DNA of 11,031 nucleotides from an uncultured Rhodobacter sp. (GCA_937901435.1 CALGTJ010000166.1:1-11031); one strand, 5' to 3'. Shown: positions 1 through 6,390, numbered from the stretch's first letter. A program made the numbers and translations. The notes: generated by a model not told the origin, from the sequence alone.

Positions 1-233
1 AAGTGCAGCGCCTCTGAGGCCTTGTCCAGATCACTTTTGCCCAGGCTGGATGCCGCGTAGAAATCAACCAGCCAATTCGAAACAAAGGCGATTTCGGCCC
101 CGGTTTTGTGAAATCCCGCCCGGATCATATTGTTCATTACGGCATCCTGATGATGCCCGGTATCAAATGACATGGCAGGTGTCGCCGCCGCACCCAGTCC
201 TGCGGCAAGAAGCCAAGGAAGAGTATACTTCAT
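1..233 (-). CDS. Exported protein of unknown function, N-terminal part (gene runs off the left edge)
   Basis: The minus-strand reading frame starts at ATG 233-231 and stays open to the window edge, giving 77 complete codons; the 3' end is missing. An AGAGGATAT ribosome binding site lies a few bases upstream of the start. The N-terminus reads as a signal peptide: MKYTLPWLLAAGLGAAATPA, with likely cleavage near AMS/FD at about residues 21-23, so the mature protein would be periplasmic or secreted. The mature part begins FDTGHHQDAV and continues with a segment NWLVDFYAAS near residues 56-65. This pattern (FDTGHH, then NWL-D-Y) reminds me of uncharacterised bacterial secreted proteins sometimes annotated as Het-C-like, but I cannot confirm the family. 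Its upstream region is AT-rich and shared with the divergent gatB. Confidence 0.7.
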   Translation of the reverse strand, partial: MKYTLPWLLAAGLGAAATPAMSFDTGHHQDAVMNNMIRAGFHKTGAEIAFVSNWLVDFYAASSLGKSDLDKASEALH

Positions 234-292
234 TGGGATATCCTCTTATAATTTATCAAACATCAACACTTAAAATTCTACTTAAACGGTAG

Positions 293-320
293 GGGGGCTT
301 TGATCGTCCGTCAAGCCCGC
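293..320. repeat. Imperfect inverted repeat between the divergent exported-protein gene and gatB
   Basis: GGGCTTTGA (295-303) pairs with TCAAGCCC (311-318) across a 7-base loop, with one bulged T; flanking G and C runs could lengthen the stem. It lies between two divergent starts (233 minus, 390 plus), so it may be an operator or a hairpin in the leader of the gatB transcript. No T-run follows it, so it is not a typical intrinsic terminator. Confidence 0.3.
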
Positions 321-389
321 CCGAACCGCTTGCTCCGCCCGACGCGCTATCCTAAGAAAGGGCGGCAAACGCCATCCAGGATCTGACCC

Positions 390-1904
390 ATGCTTGACCT
401 CACCTTTGAAGCGCCGAAACCCAAAGTGATCCAAGGGGCTCAGCACGATTGGGAACTGGTGATCGGCCTTGAGGTGCACGCGCAGGTGTCGAGCCGGGCC
501 AAGCTGTTTTCCGGCGCCTCGACAGAGTTCGGCGCAGAGCCCAATTCCAACGTCGCCTTTGTGGACGCGGGCATGCCCGGCATGTTGCCCGTGATCAACG
601 AAGGCTGTGTGGCGCTGGCCGTGAAAACCGGGCTGGGCCTGAAGGCGCAGATCAACCTGAACTCAGCCTTTGATCGCAAGAACTACTTTTACCCCGATCT
701 GCCGCAGGGCTATCAGATCAGTCAGCTGTACCACCCCATCGTGGGCGAAGGCGAGGTCTTGGTCGAGGTGTCGCCCGGTGTGGCGCGCGTCGTGCGCATC
801 GAGCGCATCCATCTGGAACAGGACGCGGGCAAATCCATTCACGACATGGATCCGACCATGTCCTTTGTCGACCTCAACCGCACCGGCGTCGCCCTGATGG
901 AGATCGTCAGCCGTCCCGACATTCGTGGCCCCGAAGAGGCGGCCGCCTATGTGGTCAAGCTGCGCCAGATCCTGCGCTACCTCGGCACCTGCGACGGCAA
1001 CATGCAAAACGGCAATCTGCGCGCTGATGTGAACGTCTCTGTGTGCCGCCCCGGCCAGTACGAAAAATATCAGGCGACGCAGGATTTCAGCCACCTCGGC
1101 ACCCGCTGCGAGATCAAGAACATGAACTCCATGCGCTTTATCCAGCAGGCCATCGAGGTCGAGGCCCGCCGCCAGATCGCCATCATCGAGGGCGGCGGTA
1201 AAGTCGATCAGGAAACCCGCCTCTATGATCCGGACAAGGGCGAGACCCGGTCGATGCGCTCCAAGGAAGAGGCGCATGACTACCGCTACTTCCCCTGCCC
1301 TGACCTCTTACCGCTGGAGATCGAACAGGGCTGGGTCGATGACATCGCCGCCTCGCTGCCCGAACTGCCCGACGCCAAGAAGGCGCGCTTTATGGGCGAG
1401 CTTGGCCTGACCGCCTATGACGCTTCTGTCCTGACGGCGGACGTGGAAAACGCGGACTACTTTGAACAGGTCGCCAAAGGGCGCGACGGCAAACTCGCCG
1501 CCAATTGGGTGATCAATGAACTCTTTGGGCGTCTGAAAAAGGATGGCGACAAGGATATCACCGACAGCCCCGTCAGCGCAGAGCAACTGGGTGGGATTAT
1601 CGAATTGATCTCCTCCGACGCCATCTCGGGTAAAATCGCCAAGGACCTCTTCGAGATCGTCTATACCGAGGGCGGCGACCCCGCCGAAATCGTTGAGACG
1701 CGCGGTATGAAGCAGGTCACAGATACCGGCGCGATTGAGGCCGCCGTCGACCAGATCATCGCCGACAACCCCGAACAGGTCGAAAAAGCCCGCCAGAACC
1801 CAAAATTGGCCGGCTGGTTCGTCGGCCAGACAATGAAAGCCACCGGCGGCAAGGCCAACCCCAAAGCCGTGAACGAGATTGTGGCGGCGAAACTGGCCCT
1901 CTGA
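390..1904 (+). CDS. gatB: Asp-tRNA(Asn)/Glu-tRNA(Gln) amidotransferase subunit B (GatB)
   Basis: GatB is the tRNA-binding kinase/transamidase subunit of GatCAB. It activates the side chain of Glu or Asp misacylated onto tRNA(Gln) or tRNA(Asn), so that ammonia from GatA can convert it to Gln or Asn, in the cytoplasm. The 504-residue length is normal for the family. Family signatures are seen: GLEVHAQV at residues 26-33 and [19 protein letters not shown] at about 94-112 in the N-terminal catalytic cradle (about 20-310). A helical GatB/YqeY-like tail covers about 355-502 and ends in [15 protein letters not shown]. The ATG at 390 has AGGAT just upstream (380-384) and is the first start in frame. 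gatA and gatC are not adjacent, as is common in alphaproteobacteria. The gene ends against a convergent small gene at 1981, with a hairpin between. Confidence 0.97.
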   Translation: MLDLTFEAPKPKVIQGAQHDWELVIGLEVHAQVSSRAKLFSGASTEFGAEPNSNVAFVDAGMPGMLPVINEGCVALAVKTGLGLKAQINLNSAFDRKNYFYPDLPQGYQISQLYHPIVGEGEVLVEVSPGVARVVRIERIHLEQDAGKSIHDMDPTMSFVDLNRTGVALMEIVSRPDIRGPEEAAAYVVKLRQILRYLGTCDGNMQNGNLRADVNVSVCRPGQYEKYQATQDFSHLGTRCEIKNMNSMRFIQQAIEVEARRQIAIIEGGGKVDQETRLYDPDKGETRSMRSKEEAHDYRYFPCPDLLPLEIEQGWVDDIAASLPELPDAKKARFMGELGLTAYDASVLTADVENADYFEQVAKGRDGKLAANWVINELFGRLKKDGDKDITDSPVSAEQLGGIIELISSDAISGKIAKDLFEIVYTEGGDPAEIVETRGMKQVTDTGAIEAAVDQIIADNPEQVEKARQNPKLAGWFVGQTMKATGGKANPKAVNEIVAAKLAL

Positions 1905-1927
1905 CACGCGGGCAAGGCGGCACATAT

Positions 1928-1981
1928 GGGACGGTGGGCGGGGCGCCTTTGCCGTCAGGCAAACAGCGCCGCACCCGTCCC
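1928..1981. terminator. Long imperfect hairpin between convergent gatB and the small membrane-protein gene
   Basis: The outer arms GGGACGGTG (1928-1936) and CACCCGTCCC (1972-1981) pair with one bulge. The inner arms TTTGCC (1948-1953) and GGCAAA (1958-1963) pair around a GTCA loop. The structure sits between the stop codons of two converging genes and could end transcription from both sides. There is no T-tract, so an intrinsic terminator is inferred from position and stem only. Confidence 0.4.
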
Positions 1982-2142
1982 TATGAAATAACGGCCAACA
2001 ACAGATACAACACCGCCGACGCCAACATCACCGCAACATTTGACCACCCGAGTGCGCCTGCAACACAGACCATAGCAAAGACCGCATTCAACACCCTCTG
2101 GCAAAAGATTGCCTTGAGTTTTTCCTTCATCCACTCTCTCAT
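1981..2142 (-). CDS. Small two-helix membrane protein, 53 residues, unknown function
   Basis: The frame starts at ATG 2142 (MREWMKEKLK) and ends with TAG at 1983-1981. GGAG lies 8 bases upstream of the ATG; a second in-frame ATG four codons later is also preceded by a purine-rich stretch. The protein has a charged amphipathic N-terminus (residues 1-16, mostly K, R and E), then two hydrophobic segments, about 17-31 (VLNAVFAMVCVAGAL) and 34-52 (SNVAVMLASAVLYLLLAVI), separated by a GW-containing turn. This composition is hard to get by chance in antisense sequence. It lies divergent to the HTH-TPR regulator and convergent with gatB. No family is recognised. It could be a small stress or transport-accessory membrane protein or a toxin-like peptide; none of these is shown by the sequence. 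Confidence 0.55.
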   Translation of the reverse strand: MREWMKEKLKAIFCQRVLNAVFAMVCVAGALGWSNVAVMLASAVLYLLLAVIS

Positions 2143-2178
2143 TCCGATCACTCCATTTGTCGGATGGGGTGAGATCTC

Positions 2179-2197
2179 GTCGGGGGGCGACCCCGAC
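2179..2197. repeat. Perfect 7-bp inverted repeat in the divergent region upstream of the HTH-TPR gene
   Basis: GTCGGGG (2179-2185) and CCCCGAC (2191-2197) pair across GGCGA. On the minus strand this falls in the leader of the small membrane-protein gene (start 2142), on the plus strand upstream of the regulator. It could be a leader hairpin or a protein-binding site. Confidence 0.35.
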
Positions 2198-2241
2198 CAC
2201 AGCTGGTGAAAGAAAGATGCGCGGTCCCGCGACCAAATACG

Positions 2242-2279
2242 TTGCCGCAAAATTGCGCCGCCGGGTTTGCCGAAAATTG
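2242..2279 (+). promoter_or_regulatory. Direct-repeat pair, candidate operator of the HTH-TPR regulator
   Basis: TTGCCGCAAAATTG (2242-2255) and TTGCCGAAAATTG (2267-2279) match except for one extra base. Their starts are 25 bases apart, close to two or two and a half helical turns. They lie just upstream of the best-supported start of a gene with an XRE-like DNA-binding domain, a family that often represses itself from such repeats. That they bind this protein is inference. Confidence 0.35.
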
Positions 2280-2296
2280 TCAGGAGTTGTGGAAAG

Positions 2297-3424
2297 TTGT
2301 TGGACCTGCCCGCCTTCGCGGCCCTGATCAAACGCAAACGCGGCGAAAAGCGCCTGACGCAGGAAACCCTTGCACTGGATGTCTTTGGCGATCCGACCCG
2401 CAAGGGCGACATCAGCCGCATAGAGAACGCCAAACAGACCCCGCAAGAGGCCACGATCCAGCGGCTTTGCGCCGCGCTGAACATCTCGAACGCCGAGCTT
2501 GACCCGATCCGCACCGCACGGCCCCATGCGGCGCAACTGGATCACATCCCGACCCTGTCGCGGGAGGAGTTGCAGAACCTTGCCGCGCGGTTCGAGGTGG
2601 AAAACCCCTTTGATCAAACCGGCGCCGCCCTGCGCGACTTTCTCACCAAAAAGGCAGAGGAATACCGCAGCTATAAATCCGTCATCGACGCGATTGATGA
2701 GCGCACCAAGGGGCTGCACAACCTCAAGGCCGCGGCGCAGGAGGCGGCAGAGCGGCTGGATTTTGCAGAGGTCGAGGCGCTTTTGTCCCGCGTGCAGGAG
2801 GTGGAAAAAGAGATCGCCGCCGAAACCGGCGAATTGCGCGCCCGCAACGCCCTGCTGCGGGGCCGGGTGGAAGAGGCCTATCACCTGCTCTACGACGCCG
2901 CCGACAGCTTTGCGATCATTGATCCGGTGGAACCTGCCCGACGGCGATCACACTACGGAAGATACTTTTTTGAGCATGGCTTCCGGTATGGCGGAATAGC
3001 TCACAGAAAACTTGAAGATCTCCTGACTGGTGCTGCGATTATTGCAGAACCCTTAAACAAAGAAATCTGGGCGAGAATACAAAACAACCTCGGCATCGCC
3101 CTGCAAGAGCAAGGCCTCCGCACCAGTGGCGCGGCGGGCACAGACCTGCTGGCCAAAGCCGTTGCGGCCCATGGCAAAGCCCTGACCATCACCACGCAGG
3201 CAGAGCACCCCGTGCAATGGGCCGAGACGCAGGAATGTCTGGCGCTTGCGGAACAGGCGATTGCAGATCACGCGGCGACGGGCGATCCCGCCCCGCATCT
3301 GCGCGCCGCCCTAAAGCATGTGGAGTCCGCGCTGACGGTCTATGATCCAGAGCATTTGTCCTATCGCCATGACAACGCCACCACCCTGCGCGAGGAGATC
3401 CTTGCGCGGTTGGCGCAGACATAG
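2297..3424 (+). CDS. XRE-type helix-turn-helix protein with C-terminal TPR-like repeats
   Basis: The product is about 375 residues. Residues 6-60 look like an XRE/Cro-type DNA-binding domain (LIKRKRGEKRLTQETLA, then DISRIENAKQTP and RLCAALNIS), with a longer loop (DVFGDPTRKG) than usual between the first two helix-turn-helix helices. Residues about 80-180 are charged and helical, probably coiled coil (VEALLSRVQEVEKEI). Residues about 255-365 resemble TPR repeats (RIQNNLGIALQEQG, then HPVQWAETQECLALAEQAI). A role as a transcription regulator sensing a ligand or peptide through its TPR part is inferred. The frame is open from a TTG at 2267, but no ribosome binding site precedes that codon. The TTG at 2297 has AGGAG ten bases upstream (2282-2286), and TTG 2300 is equally possible; I chose 2297. 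The region 2941-3090 has lower G+C than the rest. The next gene, at 3544, appears to have its own promoter. Confidence 0.85.
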   Translation: MLDLPAFAALIKRKRGEKRLTQETLALDVFGDPTRKGDISRIENAKQTPQEATIQRLCAALNISNAELDPIRTARPHAAQLDHIPTLSREELQNLAARFEVENPFDQTGAALRDFLTKKAEEYRSYKSVIDAIDERTKGLHNLKAAAQEAAERLDFAEVEALLSRVQEVEKEIAAETGELRARNALLRGRVEEAYHLLYDAADSFAIIDPVEPARRRSHYGRYFFEHGFRYGGIAHRKLEDLLTGAAIIAEPLNKEIWARIQNNLGIALQEQGLRTSGAAGTDLLAKAVAAHGKALTITTQAEHPVQWAETQECLALAEQAIADHAATGDPAPHLRAALKHVESALTVYDPEHLSYRHDNATTLREEILARLAQT

Positions 3425-3480
3425 CGCAGCGGCGGTATTCTGGCGGTGGGGCAACACTTGGGCGGGGAATGGCGCGGGGA

Positions 3481-3513
3481 CCCTTGGCCAAGGGCGTCGG
3501 GGTTTGCTAGGCT
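3481..3513 (+). promoter_or_regulatory. Candidate promoter with a 14-bp palindrome over its -35 box
   Basis: TTGGCC (3484-3489) and TAGGCT (3508-3513) are spaced 18 bases apart, a good match for a sigma-70-type alphaproteobacterial promoter. It would start transcription near 3520, about 24 bases before the ATG at 3544. The perfect palindrome CCCTTGGCCAAGGG (3481-3494) covers the -35 box, a position suited to a repressor or activator site. Confidence 0.4.
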
Positions 3514-3543
3514 ACATCCTTGTTCATTTGTTGAGGGATCCCC

Positions 3544-3921
3544 ATGCCACGATACGAGTATACCGTCGTGCCCGCGCCGAAAAAGCCGGGTAAACTCAAG
3601 GGCATAAAAGGCACCGACAACAGATTCGCCGCAGAGCTTGCCAATCTGATGAACGAATACGGCGCGCAGGGCTGGGAATACCAGCGCGCCGATACCTTGC
3701 CCTGCGAAGAGCGGCAGGGCCTGACCGGGCGCTCGACCACCTATCAAAACATGCTGGTGTTTCGCCGGGAATTGGACGCACGCCAGCAGGCCCCGACAGG
3801 CACAGACGTTGCCCCCATCGTCGAAACGCCCCGCTACGAGCCTGAACCCGTGATGGCCGTGCCGACCTTTCAGACGACGACCGCGCCCGCCCCAAATCCG
3901 GCCCCAAAGATCACCGTCTAG
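3544..3921 (+). CDS. DUF4177-like small protein
   Basis: The 125-residue protein opens with PRYEYTVVPAP and has NLMNEYGAQGWEYQRADTLP at about 36-55, then QNMLVFRREL at about 69-78. The sequence YEY-VV, then LN-GWE and a final LVFRR strand, is the pattern of the small alpha/beta DUF4177 family, whose function is not known. Residues about 85-125 form a proline- and alanine-rich tail with low complexity, beyond the usual domain length. No signal peptide or membrane segment is seen, so it is probably cytoplasmic. The ATG at 3544 has GAGGGAT just upstream. It likely forms its own transcription unit between the regulator and the convergent bolA. Confidence 0.85.
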   Translation: MPRYEYTVVPAPKKPGKLKGIKGTDNRFAAELANLMNEYGAQGWEYQRADTLPCEERQGLTGRSTTYQNMLVFRRELDARQQAPTGTDVAPIVETPRYEPEPVMAVPTFQTTTAPAPNPAPKITV

Positions 3922-4016
3922 ACCCCGCCCGAAGGCCCCGCCCCGCGGATCGCCAGACCGGGCGAGGCCCCGCGCGGACCGTCAGGCCAGCCTCCACGCA
4001 TTATTTCGGGCGGGTC
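3921..4016. repeat. G+C-rich inverted repeat between convergent DUF4177 gene and bolA
   Basis: GACCCCGCCCGAA (3921-3933) pairs with TTCGGGCGGGTC (4005-4016) with one bulge, enclosing about 71 bases of very G+C-rich sequence that can form further small stems (TCGCC with GGCGA near 3949-3965). The element starts at the stop codon of the plus-strand gene and ends about 20 bases from the stop of bolA. It may act as a two-sided terminator or a 3' stabilising structure, though no T-run is present. Confidence 0.4.
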
Positions 4017-4034
4017 TTCGTAAACAACGAAACC

Positions 4035-4292
4035 CTAACTTGCGATGTCCAGCGACAGCGCGTGAATGCGCCCGACCAGCTCTGCCCCAAGCGCGCCATG
4101 CACGGCGCGGTGCCTTGCGATGCGCGACATGGGCGCAAAGGCTTCTGACCGGATCACCACACGAAAATGGCTTTCGCCGCCTTCTTGGTATCCCGCATGG
4201 CCGATATGCTGGTCACTTTCATCAAAGACTTCAAGCCTTTGTGGGGTAAACGACTCACGCAGTTTACCCTCTATTTCCTGTGCAACACTCAT
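4035..4292 (-). CDS. BolA family protein
   Basis: BolA-type proteins pair with monothiol glutaredoxins and take part in iron-sulfur cluster transfer or iron sensing in the cytoplasm. The 85-residue protein starts at ATG 4292 with an excellent ribosome binding site (AGGAG, then six bases). Family features are visible: the SDQHIGHAG segment with its histidines at about 26-34, SHFRVVIRSEAF at about 41-52, and the conserved RIARHRAVHGALG helix motif at about 57-69, followed by GRIHALSL. The length fits the compact BolA fold. The two-histidine loop resembles the BolA1 type. A longer frame upstream exists, but it crosses the ribosome binding site and the divergent gene, so it is not used. It is divergent from the J-domain gene, with 74 bases between the starts. 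Confidence 0.93.
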   Translation of the reverse strand: MSVAQEIEGKLRESFTPQRLEVFDESDQHIGHAGYQEGGESHFRVVIRSEAFAPMSRIARHRAVHGALGAELVGRIHALSLDIAS

Positions 4293-4309
4293 TTTTCTCT
4301 CCTGCCCTC

Positions 4310-4356
4310 TTCCAACCTGCTCACAATACCCTAAACTCTTGCGACCGAGTCGAAAA
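4310..4356. promoter_or_regulatory. Overlapping divergent promoters for bolA and the J-domain gene
   Basis: On the plus strand, TTCCAA (4310-4315) and TAAACT (4332-4337) are 16 bases apart and would serve the J-domain gene (start 4367). On the minus strand, TTTTCG (4356-4351) and TAGGGT (4333-4328) are 17 bases apart and would serve bolA (start 4292). The two -10 boxes overlap at 4332-4333. Matches to consensus are moderate. Confidence 0.35.
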
Positions 4357-4366
4357 GGCAGGCCCC

Positions 4367-4999
4367 ATGAGCAAATCAGATCCCTTCGGTTTTGACATAA
4401 GCGTATCGTCCGACAAAAAGAAGCGCACACGTGGCAAACGTGGCATGTCAGGCGCATTCGAAACCTCTCAACGCGCCTGCGAACATGCAGGCTGTGAAGA
4501 ACAAGGCCAATACCGCGCGCCCAAATCGCCGGACCACTTGGATGAATACCTGTGGTTCTGCAAAGATCACGTGCGCGAATACAACTTGAAATGGAACTTT
4601 TTCAACGGCACGACCGAGGAACAGTTTCAGGAACAGATCGACAAGGACCGGGTGTGGGAGCGCGAGACAAAGCCTTTCGCCAAACCCGGCGAAGAGGCCA
4701 AGGCGTGGTCGCGTCTGGGCATTGACGACCCGCATCAGGTGCTGGGCGCGAATGCGACGCGCAACCATGGTAAAGGCACGACAGGTGCGCGCAAACTGCC
4801 CCCGACAGAGCGGCGCGCGATTGATATTCTTGAGGCAAAGGATCACTGGACCAAGGCCGAAATTCGCAAGCAATACAAGGCGCTGATCAAGATCCTGCAC
4901 CCGGATATGAACGGCGGCGACCGCTCTGACGAAGATCGGTTGCAAGAGGTGGTCTGGGCTTGGGATCAGGTCAAGGAAAGCCGGAACTTTCAGGGCTGA
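4367..4999 (+). CDS. J-domain protein with N-terminal cysteine-rich segment
   Basis: The 210-residue protein carries its J domain at the C-terminus (about 149-207), with the HPD tripeptide at 178-180 needed to stimulate the ATPase of DnaK. DILEAKDHWTKAEIRKQY is the preceding helix pair. There is no Gly/Phe region or classical DnaJ zinc domain. Instead, the N-terminal half has C38-x4-C43 and C65-x2-H68 around a YRAPK segment (49-53) and HVREYN (68-73), a layout that could bind a metal. Residues 17-26 are basic (KKKRTRGKRG). The ATG at 4367 was chosen because AAGGCAGG precedes it and the longer frame runs into the bolA promoter region. The gene ends 58 bases before a strong terminator. It is likely a specialised DnaK co-chaperone; its client is unknown, though neighbouring cobS and cobT suggest a possible link. 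Confidence 0.9.
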   Translation: MSKSDPFGFDISVSSDKKKRTRGKRGMSGAFETSQRACEHAGCEEQGQYRAPKSPDHLDEYLWFCKDHVREYNLKWNFFNGTTEEQFQEQIDKDRVWERETKPFAKPGEEAKAWSRLGIDDPHQVLGANATRNHGKGTTGARKLPPTERRAIDILEAKDHWTKAEIRKQYKALIKILHPDMNGGDRSDEDRLQEVVWAWDQVKESRNFQG

Positions 5000-5057
5000 C
5001 CCCGGCGGTTGCGCAGCGCAGAAAGCTTCGCTCAAAAGCGCCTGCAACGAACCGACC

Positions 5058-5085
5058 AGAGGCGCCCCAGGGGTGCCTCTTTTTT
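5058..5085 (+). terminator. Intrinsic terminator after the J-domain gene
   Basis: AGAGGCGCC (5058-5066) pairs with GGTGCCTCT (5072-5080), with one G-T pair and a CCAGG loop, and is followed by a run of T to 5085. It is a classical Rho-independent terminator and separates the J-domain gene from cobS. Confidence 0.85.
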
Positions 5086-5167
5086 CAACGCGAGCATAAA
5101 ATGCACAAAGCCTGCGACAAGCCCCCGCATTTCCCCCCGGCCCCGATTGACCTCCCCTTCGTTATCC

Positions 5168-5219
5168 CCCAGAAAGACCCTCGATCTGGGATTGTCTCGG
5201 ATTAGGTAACGCTCCCAGA
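5168..5219. promoter_or_regulatory. Repeated CCCAGA half-sites upstream of cobS
   Basis: CCCAGA (5168-5173) and TCTGGG (5185-5190) form a perfect 6-bp inverted repeat with an 11-base spacer. A third CCCAGA lies at 5214-5219, just before the cobS start. A TAGGTA box at 5203-5208 could be a -10 element, but no good -35 was found. These could be regulator sites; a chance origin is possible. Confidence 0.25.
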
Positions 5220-5236
5220 CGATGACGAGGTCACAG

Positions 5237-6220
5237 ATGGCAAACGAACCCGCAGATATGACAAAACCAACCGAGGATATTTCGGTCCGCGACGTGTTTG
5301 GCATCGACAGCGATATGAAGGTCAAAGGCTTTGCAGAGCCGACCGACCGTGTGCCCGACATCGACAGCACCTATCGCTTTGACCGTGATACGACAATCGC
5401 GATCCTCGCCGCCTTCACCTATAACCGCCGCCTGATCATTCAGGGCTATCACGGCACCGGGAAATCATCACATATTGAACAGGTGGCCGCGCGTCTGAAC
5501 TGGCCCACCGTGCGCGTCAACCTTGACAGCCACATCAGCCGGATCGACCTGATCGGCAAGGACGCGATCAAGCTGCGCGACGGGATGCAGGTGACAGAAT
5601 TCCAGGAAGGCATTTTGCCTTGGGCGCTGCGCAATCCGACCGCTATCGTGTTTGACGAATATGACGCGGGCCGCGCTGATGTGATGTTCGTCATCCAGCG
5701 TGTGCTGGAACATGACGGCAAGCTGACCCTGCTGGATCAGAACGAAGTCATCACGCCCCATAAATACTTCCGCCTCTTCGCGACCGCAAACACGGTTGGC
5801 CTTGGCGACACGACCGGGCTTTACCACGGCGTTCAACAGATCAACCAGGCGCAGATGGACCGCTGGTCGATGGTGTCGACGTTGAACTACCTCAGCCACG
5901 ACGCTGAAACGGCGATCGTTCTGTCCAAAAGCCCGCATTACAACACCGACAAGGGACGCAAGAACATCAGCCAGATGGTCACTGTGGCCGATCACACCCG
6001 CACGGCTTTCATGGCAGGCGATCTGTCCACCGTGATGAGCCCGCGCACCGTCATCAGCTGGGCCCAGAACGCCGAGATCTTTCGCGATATCGGCTATGCC
6101 TTCCGCGTGACATTCCTGAACAAATGCGACGAGTTGGAACGCGAGATTGTCGCCGAGTTCTACCAGCGTTGCTTTGACGAGGAACTGCCAGAAAGTGCTG
6201 CGTCCATTGCGATGCCGTAA
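5237..6220 (+). CDS. cobS: Aerobic cobaltochelatase subunit CobS (AAA+ ATPase)
   Basis: CobS is the MoxR-type AAA+ ATPase of the aerobic cobaltochelatase. With CobT it forms the motor that drives CobN to insert cobalt into hydrogenobyrinic acid a,c-diamide during adenosylcobalamin synthesis in the cytoplasm. The 327-residue length is typical. Seen in the protein are Walker A GYHGTGKS at 70-77, Walker B AIVFDE at 136-141, the sensor-1 segment FATAN at 181-185, and the MDRW segment with R209 as a likely arginine finger. The N-terminal [13 protein letters not shown] (20-32) is a CobS hallmark. The ATG at 5237 was preferred over the in-frame ATG at 5222 because GAGG (5227-5230) is six bases upstream of it and there is no ribosome binding site before 5222. 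A terminator follows at 6256. Confidence 0.95.
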   Translation: MANEPADMTKPTEDISVRDVFGIDSDMKVKGFAEPTDRVPDIDSTYRFDRDTTIAILAAFTYNRRLIIQGYHGTGKSSHIEQVAARLNWPTVRVNLDSHISRIDLIGKDAIKLRDGMQVTEFQEGILPWALRNPTAIVFDEYDAGRADVMFVIQRVLEHDGKLTLLDQNEVITPHKYFRLFATANTVGLGDTTGLYHGVQQINQAQMDRWSMVSTLNYLSHDAETAIVLSKSPHYNTDKGRKNISQMVTVADHTRTAFMAGDLSTVMSPRTVISWAQNAEIFRDIGYAFRVTFLNKCDELEREIVAEFYQRCFDEELPESAASIAMP

Positions 6221-6255
6221 GGCCAACACTGGCATCACCTTTTCGACCTAAAGAC

Positions 6256-6291
6256 AAAAGGCGGCACGCATTCAGGCGGAACCGCCTTTTT
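6256..6291 (+). terminator. Intrinsic terminator after cobS
   Basis: AAAAGGCGG (6256-6264) pairs with CCGCCTTTT (6282-6290). A shorter alternative stem AGGCG-GAAC-CGCCT (6274-6287) lies inside, and both are followed by T residues. This suggests that cobS is not co-transcribed, or only partly co-transcribed, with the downstream genes. Confidence 0.75.
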
Positions 6292-6300
6292 AGTACCCGT

Positions 6301-6345
6301 GACTTTGGCGCCCGGATCTTTGGCGCCCGGTTCCTTGGCGCCTGT
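6301..6345. repeat. Three tandem 15-bp units centred on GGCGCC
   Basis: Units at 6301-6315, 6316-6330 and 6331-6345 share CTTTGGCGCCCGG or a near variant (CCTTGGCGCCTGT in the third). Each contains the palindrome GGCGCC, at exact 15-base spacing. GTGACT occurs at both ends of the array (6299-6304 and 6344-6349). The array lies in the non-coding gap between the cobS terminator and the next promoter. Confidence 0.7.
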
Positions 6346-6390
6346 GACTCGATCAACACGGCCCTTTGGTTTTCAGAATGATTAATTGAT

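Noticed and set aside
663..1277. Minus-strand open frame of 204 codons opposite gatB
   Set aside because: It is a shadow of gatB codons, with no ribosome binding site or family match.
1955..2884. Minus-strand open frame of 309 codons opposite the HTH-TPR gene
   Set aside because: It is antisense to a gene with clear HTH and TPR-like sequence. Its own translation shows no recognisable domain, and long antisense frames are common in G+C-rich coding sequence.
4280..4366. N-terminal extension of the J-domain protein from 4280
   Set aside because: It would overlap the bolA start and cover the divergent promoters; ATG 4367 has a ribosome binding site and starts the conserved-looking protein.
5222..5236. 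ATG 5222 as the cobS start
   Set aside because: It has no ribosome binding site, while GAGG sits at proper distance before ATG 5237.
5468..6238. Minus-strand open frame of 256 codons opposite cobS
   Set aside because: It is antisense to the certain cobS gene, with histidine/valine-rich shadow composition and no domain.
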